From contig NZ_JNIF01000004.1 of assembly GCF_000702445.1 (NCBI RefSeq), positions 434,001 through 498,000 of the forward strand: a DNA stretch of 64,000 bases, given 5' to 3'. The translations under genes were made by a program, and so were the position numbers. Each line of letters opens with the position of its first letter. Position 1 is the first letter of the stretch. This document shows positions 1-7,458 of the stretch, one piece after another. The notes under the pieces were generated by a model. That model was not told where the DNA came from and searched no databases. It was given only the letters and a program-made list of their open reading frames with translations. The DNA comes from Bryobacter aggregatus MPL3 (GTDB taxonomy: Bacteria; Acidobacteriota; Terriglobia; Bryobacterales; Bryobacteraceae).

Positions 1-1
1 C

Positions 2-247
2 TTGACCAAGCCTGGGCCAAACTACAAGACGAATCTCGTCGACGGCCATCCTTTTGGGGCGCTGGTGGGCCGCCTGACGGAGAAGGGACCTGTGCTTTTC
101 CTGGGCCGTTCGAGCACAAAGGCACAGCCGGGCGAAGGGCGATTGCACTTAGCGATCAACGATAACAAGCACTGGCAGAATAATCTGGGGAGCTATCAGG
201 TGACGGTTCAAATGACCGACGCCTACGATCTGGGCGCCGCGCTCTAG
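2..247 (+). CDS. LecA/PA-IL-like lectin domain protein, C-terminal fragment (partial)
   Basis: The reading frame is open at the left edge, so only the last 81 residues or so are present and the true start lies upstream. The visible part matches the C-terminal half of the PA-IL (LecA) galactose-binding fold: a 'FGALVGRL' strand, a hydrophobic strand ending in 'LGRS', then 'LHLAINDN' and 'NNLGSYQVTV', which align with the Ca/sugar-binding 'ND..GTYGNNSGSFSV' region of LecA. In acidobacteria this domain is often the tail of a larger exported or PA14-type protein, so the function of the whole is unknown. Its stop is followed directly by the convergent gene that ends at 244. Confidence 0.6.
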   Translation: MTKPGPNYKTNLVDGHPFGALVGRLTEKGPVLFLGRSSTKAQPGEGRLHLAINDNKHWQNNLGSYQVTVQMTDAYDLGAAL

Positions 248-2604
248 AAGGTGAAGGAGAAGCCCATGGTCAGGCGCTGCTGCGCGAAGATGCTATGGGC
301 TTTTTCTGATGCCAGGGTGTTGAGCTGCGGGTTGAGTGCAGGGTCTTCGTTGCCGAGGGCGGTGGCCAACGACTTCTTGAGGAAGTCCGGGCGTTGGCTG
401 AAGGTGCTGCGGTAATCGAATCTCCAGATCCAGCACTTGGCCACCCGGATTTTGATCCCTGCGCCGGTCTGGAAGGCAGGTTGGAAAATGCCCCCGCCCT
501 CGAGTGGCGGGGCGCTTCCAAAGTTGTAGGCTGCCTGCACCATGCCGACATTGCTGAGGCCGAAGCGGAAGATCCCACGCGCTTTCTCGAAGGGCGCGTT
601 GGTCAGATGCACCAGTTGCAGTGCTGGGCCCACTGCAAGGTAGGGCCGGAAGCGCGATTCGATCGGGCGGACATGCACAAGGGTGTTGTAGCTGAACTGC
701 CGTGTCAGCAGTCCAGCCTTCTGCTCGACGACTCCGGGAACTTCTTCAGAACCGCTGGGGACAAGCTTGCGCAGGCCCAACTCATAGTTGCCCCGGAGAT
801 AGTGAAATCCGAGTTCGTGCGACATCCAACGATTGGCGTGGACGGTGACTGATCCGCCCAGGGCGAAACCTGGCGAAATCCGGTTGCCGGCGGTCACAGA
901 CAACTGCAGCCGCCCACCGGTTACCGTCGATTCCCGGGAAAGGATCAGCGCTTCTTCGCCGACTGTAGATTTTGAAAACATCGACGTGCCCAGACTGAAG
1001 CTCAGCTCTACGCTGGGGGTCTCCCAGTCCGTGCCCGCTCCAAGCGTGGGTGCCCCTCGGGGCCGCGTATTTTGTATTGCCGGAGCAACCAGGCGATTGC
1101 CAATTCCACCCGAGGATTCACTCCAATCGCTGGGTGTCCATTGTGGGCTGCTCAGATGACTGATCCCGAGCAGGCTTTGTCTGGGGATCCGCTCGGCGTC
1201 CGAAGGCTTCTTCCCCATCAGCCGGGCTACCTGGTAAGCCCAGGCTGCACCTTGCCAAATGAGATTGCCCCGCACTACATCGTTACGGAGAGTGAGGATG
1301 GTCTGCCGGGTGGCTCGCAGGACCGGGCTGCCGCGATAGGCGCCAGCCTCGACCCCGTTCGATTCGTCGAAGCGGCGTGGATTGTGGCAGTCGTTGATTT
1401 TGAGGACCGCGATGGCGCGGTCGGTGACAAGGTGTTGCCCGGTTCCATTGGTCGCGTTCTCGATGACCCAGGGCCGGTCGACGAGTTCGGCTGAGTCGAC
1501 ACAACCTGTGAACCAGAGGTCATTGAATACCTTTGACCGTTCCTCGTCAATGTTGTCGTCGATGCGATGGATGATTCTGCGCTGGCTGGTGGAGATGACG
1601 ATTGCGGTGTCCTGAGTTGCCGATGCGGCCCAGACCGGCTTGTCTGCCCAGGTTTCGTTATGGGGATAGAGCCTGAGGTGGTGGCGTTTGGAGAAGGTTC
1701 CCAGAGATTTCGATAGCGTGAGAGTCGCCTGCTCGCCCTCCAGCACGAGCCTGGACATCGGGGCTTCCTGAAAGGACTGGGATTCGGCAAAGGCGCGGAG
1801 TGTCTTGTACTGGATTGCGGCTGTAGGCGCCAGAGACTGCACCCAGCCTGCCGCGCGAAAGGCGCGCTCCACCGCGTCTTGTGGACCAAGGAAGACCAGA
1901 TTGGTGAGATCGGAAAGCTTGCCACTCACCATCTGGCGGGTCTGATAAGGCATCCTGCGCAGCATCGCGGTGAGTTCCAGCCGGGCATCTTCCGTATCGG
2001 CAACCGGATAGAGATAGGCGTCTTCTTCCATCCCGGATTCAAAGGCCTTGAGGACGCTGAGGGTGAGTTCCGCGCCCGTGGGCCAGCTAATTTCCGGTTC
2101 GCTAAAGCGGAGAACGGAAGCGAAGGCCGCGGTGGAGAAGATCAATGCGATGGGATCCACTGCGGCGAAGCCGGTGAGGACTCCAGCCGCCCGGTAGCCG
2201 GGCGTATTGGTGGAGCGAATGCCACGGATGGCCCCCTTCGATGTCACATTTTCCCGTGCATTCTCGATCTGTGTCACCCGGGTTTCAATCGGGACAATGG
2301 AGCCATTCGGAAGTTCGAGATGACTGAAGTTGAAGCTCAGGCTGGCCCGCTCATGCACCAGCCCCAGGCCCACACGCTGCACGGCTGTGAGCGTGCCGTG
2401 GATCAGGGATCCGGCAGGCACGAGGATGCTGTCGTTGTGGAGAACAGGAGCGATGAGGACGGCTTCCACCGGGCTCCCCGCCTTTGCGGAAAAGGAATGG
2501 ATCGCGTGCCGCAGCCGAATTTCCAGGCGCGCTCCAGCGGGAACCTCAACGGCTGTAAGTGGCGATGCAAACAGGATGCAGATGGCCAGGAGGACTCTAG
2601 TCAT
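244..2604 (-). CDS. exported LssY_C-domain protein with C-terminal outer-membrane-barrel-like region
   Basis: 786 residues from the ATG at 2604. That start gives a clean signal peptide (MTRVLLAICILFASPLTA) and overlaps the PAP2 stop by 8 bases. The frame is open further upstream, but that part is PAP2 coding sequence. Residues 20-180 form a beta-rich exported region. Residues about 235-400 resemble the LssY C-terminal domain ('LVFLGPQDAVERAFRAAGW', then 'RIIHRIDDNIDEER' and 'DLWFTGCVD'). From about 530 the protein alternates short amphipathic strands and ends '...GFSFTF', as outer-membrane barrels do. LssY_C is usually fused to PAP2 domains; here the PAP2 enzyme is the separate, overlapping upstream gene. 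A role in envelope lipid or undecaprenyl phosphate metabolism is inferred from that pairing only. Confidence 0.65.
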   Translation of the reverse strand: MTRVLLAICILFASPLTAVEVPAGARLEIRLRHAIHSFSAKAGSPVEAVLIAPVLHNDSILVPAGSLIHGTLTAVQRVGLGLVHERASLSFNFSHLELPNGSIVPIETRVTQIENARENVTSKGAIRGIRSTNTPGYRAAGVLTGFAAVDPIALIFSTAAFASVLRFSEPEISWPTGAELTLSVLKAFESGMEEDAYLYPVADTEDARLELTAMLRRMPYQTRQMVSGKLSDLTNLVFLGPQDAVERAFRAAGWVQSLAPTAAIQYKTLRAFAESQSFQEAPMSRLVLEGEQATLTLSKSLGTFSKRHHLRLYPHNETWADKPVWAASATQDTAIVISTSQRRIIHRIDDNIDEERSKVFNDLWFTGCVDSAELVDRPWVIENATNGTGQHLVTDRAIAVLKINDCHNPRRFDESNGVEAGAYRGSPVLRATRQTILTLRNDVVRGNLIWQGAAWAYQVARLMGKKPSDAERIPRQSLLGISHLSSPQWTPSDWSESSGGIGNRLVAPAIQNTRPRGAPTLGAGTDWETPSVELSFSLGTSMFSKSTVGEEALILSRESTVTGGRLQLSVTAGNRISPGFALGGSVTVHANRWMSHELGFHYLRGNYELGLRKLVPSGSEEVPGVVEQKAGLLTRQFSYNTLVHVRPIESRFRPYLAVGPALQLVHLTNAPFEKARGIFRFGLSNVGMVQAAYNFGSAPPLEGGGIFQPAFQTGAGIKIRVAKCWIWRFDYRSTFSQRPDFLKKSLATALGNEDPALNPQLNTLASEKAHSIFAQQRLTMGFSFTF

Positions 2605-3487
2605 TGCGGCTCCACTTGGCGCAGGCACGCCAAGCGAGTGTGGCGATGACGAAGCTTGCCATTCCGTCGGCCGCGTAGTGATAGCGGCCATAGATCGTCG
2701 CAAGAAAAACGATGCAAGCAAATGCCAGCAGACCGCCCCACAGAATTTTCTTTTCCGGAAGAACGGAATAGAGGCCCCAGAAACAGGAGAAGGCAACGGC
2801 AACATGACCGCTCGGAAAGACGCTGGTGGCGATATCGAAGTGGTCGAGCAAATAGACGTTCACCCGCCGGAACACGTTCATATAGGCGGGCAGATCTTCT
2901 CCCGGCAAGAAGAGACGTGGCGATTGGATCGCGATCAGCGGGAGGAGTCCGTAGGCGGCAAAAGCCCCAAGGAAGAACACACGGTAGAAGCGGTCGACTT
3001 CACTGCGGCGGTTATGCCAGTAGATCAGGAAGAGACAGAAGGTGGGGACCCCATAAAGCAGGAGATAGCAGAATTCCAGGAGAAAGGGACCAATGGGACC
3101 GGCTGCCTCAATCCCGGCGCGGAGCCCATAGCCGTCCAGAATCATGCGATCCCAATTCACCCAATTCGATTGGGTTTGGGTGAGATAGCGACCGGTTGCA
3201 AACCAGTCGATCTCCCAATACGCCACAAGGATCAAGGCGCTGGCCAACCAATCGCGGCAGTAGCTGGTCCAGCGGCGGGAATTCAGCGTTTCCCCGTTGG
3301 CGACTGCGACAATCAGGACAGGAACAAAGGCGGCAGCAAGGATACGGGGGAAACCGATGCCCTGAATCCAGCCTAGTACGGCTAGGTAGAAAAAAAAGCT
3401 TGCCGCTACTCTCTCTCCACCACGACAGCGAGAGCGCCAATTTTCAGATTCGGTACTCGCCGTCTCTACGGCGCGGTATACGGGCAC
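2597..3487 (-). CDS. PAP2-superfamily integral membrane phosphatase
   Basis: 296 residues with at least six hydrophobic segments. The PAP2 signature is partly visible: 'SVFPSGHVAVAF' (motif 2, catalytic His) and 'YGRYHYAADG' (motif 3, Arg and nucleophile His). The basic first motif is not canonical, which suits the AUR1/PAP2_3-like branch. Such enzymes remove phosphate from, or exchange head groups on, lipid phosphates at the outer face of the inner membrane. The start at 3487 (a GTG) is uncertain because the first 25 residues or so are polar and could be untranslated. The gene overlaps the LssY_C gene by 8 bases, so the two are probably co-translated. Confidence 0.75.
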   Translation of the reverse strand: MPVYRAVETASTESENWRSRCRGGERVAASFFFYLAVLGWIQGIGFPRILAAAFVPVLIVAVANGETLNSRRWTSYCRDWLASALILVAYWEIDWFATGRYLTQTQSNWVNWDRMILDGYGLRAGIEAAGPIGPFLLEFCYLLLYGVPTFCLFLIYWHNRRSEVDRFYRVFFLGAFAAYGLLPLIAIQSPRLFLPGEDLPAYMNVFRRVNVYLLDHFDIATSVFPSGHVAVAFSCFWGLYSVLPEKKILWGGLLAFACIVFLATIYGRYHYAADGMASFVIATLAWRACAKWSRND

Positions 3488-3646
3488 GCTTCTGTTTTAC
3501 CTAGCCCGGGGTTGGAATCTTCAGATGTTCCTAGCGTCCCGCGGATTTTCTAAATTTATCATTTGCAACTGGGCTGGGACGGTAGGAAAGACACTTTTAA
3601 TGAAGAACTGCCGTTAGATTAGAGGGGAGAGGGATTTTTTCCATTC

Positions 3647-4156
3647 ATGAGTACTGCAGATCACAAAGAGTTGGCCCGGCAACTGGGGCCGATTGGAATT
3701 TGCCTGGTGACTGTGAGCGACACGCGCACGGAACAGACCGATTTGAATGGAAAATTCCTGAAGGAAGAGATTGAAGCGCTCGGCCATCGAGTCGACGGAT
3801 ACCGCATTATCAAAGACGAACCCGATCAGGTGGCTGCGATTCTCGACGAGTTTGCCGGAACAGCATGCCAGTTGATCCTGTTTAACGGTGGCACGGGGAT
3901 CTCCCCCCGGGATACGACCTTCGACGTGTTGAGCCGCAAGTTGGAAAAAACTCTTCCTGGTTTTGGCGAACTTTTTCGCATGTTGAGTTATGACGAAGTC
4001 GGAGCCGCAGCGATGCTGTCGCGGGCCACGGCAGGAATCTATAGCGGAAAAGTCGTCTTTTCCACCCCTGGGTCGACAAATGCCGTCTCGGTTGCCTGGA
4101 AAAAACTGATTCGGCCCGAGTTAGAACATCTTGCATGGGAAGTCGGACGCAAGTAA
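3647..4156 (+). CDS. moaB: MoaB/MogA-family molybdenum cofactor protein
   Basis: 169 residues, the usual length for MoaB/MogA. The family motifs are clear: 'VSDTRT' near the N-terminus, '[14 protein letters not shown]' (MPT-binding loop) and '[10 protein letters not shown]' (the GSxxAV-type element). The family adenylylates molybdopterin or acts in an equivalent step before Mo/W insertion. A purine-rich ribosome site (gaggggagaggga) precedes the ATG. The next gene (cytochrome c'-like) begins one base after the stop, so the two are probably co-transcribed. No other moa/moe gene is in the window. Confidence 0.85.
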   Translation: MSTADHKELARQLGPIGICLVTVSDTRTEQTDLNGKFLKEEIEALGHRVDGYRIIKDEPDQVAAILDEFAGTACQLILFNGGTGISPRDTTFDVLSRKLEKTLPGFGELFRMLSYDEVGAAAMLSRATAGIYSGKVVFSTPGSTNAVSVAWKKLIRPELEHLAWEVGRK

Positions 4157-4157
4157 T

Positions 4158-4562
4158 ATGGTTGGCATGATCAAAGTGGGCTCGAAGCTCTCCCTTTTTC
4201 TCGCCGGGATTTTGGTAATCGTTCCGGCGTTCTCGCAAAGCGAAGAAGACCTTGAAAAGTCGATGAAGACCGTGGGTAAGACCATGGGCGAATTGCGCAA
4301 GGCAAACGAAGCCAAGGACGAAGCAGCGCTGAAGGCTGGTGGCGCAACGCTCGTCGAGCAGTTTACGATCGCGGGCAAGTTTTTTGCGGCTCACAAGATG
4401 ACTGATGCCGTTGAGTTGAACAACAAGTCACTCGCCGCGGCAAAGGCGTTGGCTGATGGTTCGGGCAACATGGCTGGTGTGGGTGCGACCTGCAAGGGCT
4501 GCCATGATGTGTATCGCGAGAAAAAGGCAGACGGCGGCTACAAACTCAAGATGGCTCACTAG
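4158..4562 (+). CDS. exported cytochrome c'-like (class II) heme protein
   Basis: 134 residues from the ATG at 4158; an in-frame ATG at 4167 is equally possible. An N-terminal signal peptide (hydrophobic 'LSLFLAGILVIVPAFS') is followed by a helical domain. A single heme-binding CxxCH motif ('CKGCH') sits about 25 residues from the C-terminus, which is the class II arrangement of cytochrome c' and c-556. The product should be a periplasmic heme protein in electron transfer or gas binding; the partner is unknown. It starts one base after moaB. A strong hairpin downstream (4601-4628) can terminate it. Confidence 0.75.
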   Translation: MVGMIKVGSKLSLFLAGILVIVPAFSQSEEDLEKSMKTVGKTMGELRKANEAKDEAALKAGGATLVEQFTIAGKFFAAHKMTDAVELNNKSLAAAKALADGSGNMAGVGATCKGCHDVYREKKADGGYKLKMAH

Positions 4563-4591
4563 AGCTTCTGTTTGAGCCGGAAAATTTTGGT

Positions 4592-4912
4592 TTAGCTTGT
4601 GGGCTCGATGATTGCACTCATCGAGCCCTTTGAATTTTCCATGCGGTAGTCGGGGCCATAGGAGAGAATCTGGTCGCGGGCGAACTCGGCCATTGGCAAC
4701 TCGACGGTCATGATGACGGTACGCCCTTTTTCGTCCACTTCGGAGGCGTGGTCGAGCGCCTGCTGGAAGCCAAAGAAGAAAAGCTTCTGCAACATCTCAA
4801 TGACGTAATCGTAGGTGTGAGCGTCGTCGTCGAGGAGTACGACGTTAAACAACGGCTCACGCGTGTCGACCGTTTGTTGTTCCAGTTCTGGTGTGACTAC
4901 AGCGCCTGCCAT
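4592..4912 (-). CDS. clpS: ATP-dependent Clp protease adaptor ClpS
   Basis: 106 residues, normal for ClpS. The conserved core is present: 'YNVVLLDDDxHTYDYVIEML'-like sequence (here 'FNVVLLDDD' and 'HTYDYVIEML'), then 'A..HA.EVDEKGR..' and 'E.AEFARDQI'. ClpS binds the ClpA N-domain and delivers N-degron substrates; the residues that bind the N-terminal amino acid fall in the 'LDDDxHTYDYV' loop. No clpA lies next to it here. The C-terminal coding sequence contains the convergent terminator hairpin. Confidence 0.92.
   Translation of the reverse strand: MAGAVVTPELEQQTVDTREPLFNVVLLDDDAHTYDYVIEMLQKLFFFGFQQALDHASEVDEKGRTVIMTVELPMAEFARDQILSYGPDYRMENSKGSMSAIIEPTS
4601..4628. terminator. bidirectional hairpin between convergent cytochrome and clpS genes
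   Basis: A perfect 11-base-pair stem (GGGCTCGATGA / TCATCGAGCCC) encloses a 6-base loop and is followed on the plus strand by a T-rich run (ttt.aatttt). It lies inside the last codons of clpS, so it can stop plus-strand transcription from moaB/cytochrome. On the minus strand a short run of T follows as well. The stem is directly visible; terminator function is inferred. Confidence 0.6.
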
Positions 4913-4960
4913 CCACGTATCAGAATCGCACGGTTAGCGCCAAGTGGCGCATTCCGGCCA

Positions 4961-5173
4961 TTATTTGTTCGGTTGCAGCCAAGGCGGGTCGTCGGGCAGG
5001 AGGGAGGTCTCGGGCTGGAAAATGTCCGGGCGTGCCACAGGGATTGGTCTGGGATCGATGCGATTGAAATTGAGCTCCGGGGGAATGTAGCGAGGGGCGC
5101 CGGCAATGTATCCGCAGAGAAATGCGACCGGCGCGAGGAAGCAGCAGAGGTAAAGCAGACGGATATGCTTCAT
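4961..5173 (-). CDS. small exported or membrane-anchored hypothetical protein
   Basis: 70 residues from the ATG at 5173. The frame is open upstream, but that part is non-coding and overlaps the terminator hairpin. The N-terminus is 'MKHIRLLYLCCFLAPVAFLCGYIAG', a single hydrophobic segment or signal peptide, followed by a short proline-rich tail (RYIPPELNFNRIDPRPIPV...). I do not recognise a family. It lies between clpS and the ydcH-like gene on the same strand, with the ydcH terminator separating it from the latter. Confidence 0.5.
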   Translation of the reverse strand: MKHIRLLYLCCFLAPVAFLCGYIAGAPRYIPPELNFNRIDPRPIPVARPDIFQPETSLLPDDPPWLQPNK

Positions 5174-5240
5174 CGAAGTATTGGGATGGTGCTTTGCCGG
5201 CGCGTTTTCTCTCAGAATTTTTGCAGCCTCAAAACCAAAA

Positions 5241-5268
5241 CCGGGCTCGAAGGAAAGTTCGAGCCCGG
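5241..5268 (-). terminator. Rho-independent terminator after ydcH-like gene
   Basis: A perfect 11-base-pair stem (CCGGGCTCGAA / TTCGAGCCCGG) has a 6-base loop. In the minus-strand direction it is followed by TTTTGGTTTTGAGG. It lies 30 bases past the stop of the ydcH-like gene. Stem, loop and T tract together make a convincing intrinsic terminator. Confidence 0.75.
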
Positions 5269-5297
5269 TGTGCATGGTTGAGGAAAATAAAAATTGT

Positions 5298-5531
5298 TTA
5301 GGCCGGTTGGGCTGCGTGCTGACTGATGATTCCTTGCATATGGTCTTTGATGGCGAGCTTGATGCGCTTCAAGCGGGCCTCTTCGGCGAGTTCCACTTCA
5401 TTGAGGTATTCTTTCGACTCCAGCTCATGGAGCAGTTGCTTGTATTCGGAATGTTGGACCGCGAGCCGCCGGAACTCGGGGTCGGTCGACATGAGCTGCG
5501 TCTTTATTTCGTCGTCATTCAATAGTGTCAT
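5298..5531 (-). CDS. YdcH/DUF465-family small coiled-coil protein
   Basis: 77 residues from the ATG at 5531, preceded by a good ribosome site (aaGGAG). A much longer open frame upstream is antisense to two plus-strand genes and is not coding. The protein has the DUF465 pattern: 'DPEFRRLAVQHSEYKQLLHELE', a short break, then 'LAEEARLKRIKLAIKDHMQGII', predicted to be a helical hairpin. Members are about 75 residues long and poorly characterised. The gene is monocistronic with its own terminator. Confidence 0.75.
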   Translation of the reverse strand: MTLLNDDEIKTQLMSTDPEFRRLAVQHSEYKQLLHELESKEYLNEVELAEEARLKRIKLAIKDHMQGIISQHAAQPA

Positions 5532-5684
5532 CGGATGATTCTCCTTGGTTCTGAAATATTGAAACTGACCGTTACCGCCACCAATGCCCCTACATTTAGC
5601 ACCGTTGGCAGAGGGAGACAAGGGGCAAAAGTTCTGCTGTCTCTTTTCTTGACAGAATAAATTTTCGGTGGCAGGCTGAGGAAG

Positions 5685-6308
5685 ATGTCTGGTACGGGTT
5701 TGCAGATTCTTCGTGATCCTGAAGCAGCGGCGGTGCTGCTGGATCCAAAGCGGCAGATGCTTCTTGCGGTGCTCCAACGGAATCAAAACACGGCAACCGG
5801 CTTGGGGAAAATTCTCGATATGCCGCGGCAGCGTGTGAACTACCACTTGCATGAGTTGGAGCGGGCCGGTCTGGTTGTGCAAGTGGAAACGCGGAAGAAG
5901 GGAAATGTTGTGGAGCGTTTGGTGCGCAGCCTGGCCACGCATTACCTGGTGAGTTCGGAGGCGTTCGGTGTGATGGGGGCAGACCGCGCGCTGCCGCGCG
6001 GTCGCTTCTCTTTCAGTTCTCTGATTACTGCCGCGTCCCGGATGATTCGTGACATTGGGCTGCTGGCTCTGCGCGCAGCCAAAGCGGAGAAGCAGACCAA
6101 CACTTTCACGATGGAGACGGAGATCCGATTTCGCAATGAAGAGGAGCGTAGTGCCTTTGCCGCGGAGATGGCTGCCTTTGTTGCCACGCAGGCAGCGAAA
6201 TATCACGATGAGAAGGCCGAGGTCTTCCGCCTGACGGTTGCACTTTATCCGAAGATCGCTAAAGATGACGAGGACGACCGGAAGGCCGTGATCCACATTA
6301 CGGAGTGA
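5685..6308 (+). CDS. ArsR/HTH_20-type winged-helix regulator
   Basis: 207 residues. The N-terminal 90 or so form a winged helix-turn-helix: 'DPKRQMLLAVLQ', then 'ATGLGKILDMPRQRVNYHLHELERAGLV' with the recognition helix 'PRQRVNYHLHELE'. The C-terminal half is alpha/beta with 'FRNEEERSAFAAEMAAF', a possible ligand or dimerisation domain. It is followed 6 bases later by an AHSA1/SRPBCC protein. That HTH plus SRPBCC pairing is a recurrent two-gene arrangement, so the regulator probably controls its own operon. Ligand unknown. Confidence 0.75.
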   Translation: MSGTGLQILRDPEAAAVLLDPKRQMLLAVLQRNQNTATGLGKILDMPRQRVNYHLHELERAGLVVQVETRKKGNVVERLVRSLATHYLVSSEAFGVMGADRALPRGRFSFSSLITAASRMIRDIGLLALRAAKAEKQTNTFTMETEIRFRNEEERSAFAAEMAAFVATQAAKYHDEKAEVFRLTVALYPKIAKDDEDDRKAVIHITE

Positions 6309-6314
6309 ATTGAC

Positions 6315-7067
6315 ATGTCCAGAACGCTGATGCAAGAAATCGATATCGATGCGAGTCCGAAGCAGGTATGGAGCGCAATCACAGAAGGCGAGAAGATTGA
6401 GGGCTGGTTTACCCCGCATGCAAAGGTTGTGCCCGGCAAGGGAGGCAGTGTCGTGCTGGGTTACGGACCAGGGATGGAGGCCCAGAGCGTCATCCATCTT
6501 TGGAAACCGGAGGAGAAGTTCGGAGTCACGGAGTCTGGCGCGGCTCCGAAGGTGATTGAGTTTGAGATCGAGGGACAGGGCGGAAGGAGCCGCTTGCGCG
6601 TGGTGCAGAGCGGCTTTGGCGACGGTGCGGCATTCGATCAGGAGTACGAGGCGACGAGCGGTGGCTGGCAGACTTATCTCCGCGTGCTGAAGTTTGGGCT
6701 GGAGAATCATCCCTCAGAAGTGGCACTGCAGGCCTCGACGTTCCGCATAATCGAGACGACGCGGGAAGTGTTGGAGCGGCGGATCAGCGAGTTGTTTCTG
6801 ATTCAGCCGAGCCTCGAGGAGCTTCCGGTGGGTGCTTCTTATACGGCGCAGCTCGGCGCGATGGGCAAGATCTCTGGTGTGCGGCTGGAGCCGGATAAGA
6901 AAGGCTATTGCCTGCTTACGGTCCATGAGTGGGACGGGAGCCTGCTTGCTTTCTTCTCCGAGCAGATGGCCAGCCAATGCTATCTGACCTTTCAGGCTTA
7001 TCTGTTTGGAGCGGCGCGCGAGCGGGCGGAAGAACTCAAGTCGATTTTTGCGGCGTTTGCCATTTGA
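6315..7067 (+). CDS. SRPBCC/AHSA1-domain protein
   Basis: 250 residues. The first 150 or so match the AHSA1 (Aha1 C-terminal-like) START/Bet v 1 fold: 'IDIDASPKQVWSAIT', 'IEGWFTP' and a final 'GGWQTYLRVLKFGLEN' helix. The remaining 100 residues add a second alpha/beta segment with no family I can name. The fold makes a hydrophobic ligand pocket; substrate unknown. Downstream of, and probably co-transcribed with, the winged-helix regulator. Its end overlaps the convergent GNAT gene by 32 bases. Confidence 0.75.
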   Translation: MSRTLMQEIDIDASPKQVWSAITEGEKIEGWFTPHAKVVPGKGGSVVLGYGPGMEAQSVIHLWKPEEKFGVTESGAAPKVIEFEIEGQGGRSRLRVVQSGFGDGAAFDQEYEATSGGWQTYLRVLKFGLENHPSEVALQASTFRIIETTREVLERRISELFLIQPSLEELPVGASYTAQLGAMGKISGVRLEPDKKGYCLLTVHEWDGSLLAFFSEQMASQCYLTFQAYLFGAARERAEELKSIFAAFAI

Positions 7068-7458
7068 GCAGGAGCGCTGTCTCGCCGTCGCTATAATAAC
7101 GTTCCCGCCGCCCGACCTGTTGGAATCCTTGGGTGGCGTAGAAGGCGATGGCGCCCTGATTCGACTGGCGGACTTCCAGGTGCCAGACGGGCGCAAGCCG
7201 CTGCAACGCTTGTACGAGCACCGTCGCGACGCCTTGCCTGCGATGGGCAGGGTGCACCGCGAGATTGAAGAGTTCCCCTTCGCCAAGAACCACCCGGTAA
7301 ATCACAAAGCCAGCAATGGCGCCTTGCTGTTCTGCGATGAGCGAATCAAAGTCGCTCACCCAGGTGGAGGCTTCGGGACTGTGGGCCGTAATCCCGGCGA
7401 GATGGGGCTCATCCTCGCCCGTGCCCTTGCGAAGGCTTATCGCAGCAGAGCTTGCCAC
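7036..7458 (-). CDS. GNAT-family N-acetyltransferase (RimI-like)
   Basis: 140 residues. The acetyl-CoA-binding motif A is clear: 'LFNLAVHPAHRRQGVATVLVQALQ' (the RxxGxA pyrophosphate loop), followed by 'LEVRQSNQGAIAFYATQGFQQVGRRERYY', typical of RimI-type acetyltransferases that modify protein N-termini. Length and motif order are typical. It is the last gene of a minus-strand cluster and its start overlaps the glycosyltransferase end by 22 bases. Real substrate unknown. Confidence 0.82.
   Translation of the reverse strand: MASSAAISLRKGTGEDEPHLAGITAHSPEASTWVSDFDSLIAEQQGAIAGFVIYRVVLGEGELFNLAVHPAHRRQGVATVLVQALQRLAPVWHLEVRQSNQGAIAFYATQGFQQVGRRERYYSDGETALLLKWQTPQKST

Noticed and set aside
5298-6710. 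A 470-codon minus-strand open frame
   Set aside because: Only the last 77 codons (ATG at 5531, good ribosome site, DUF465 motifs) are coding. The rest is antisense to the HTH and SRPBCC genes and has no protein-like pattern.
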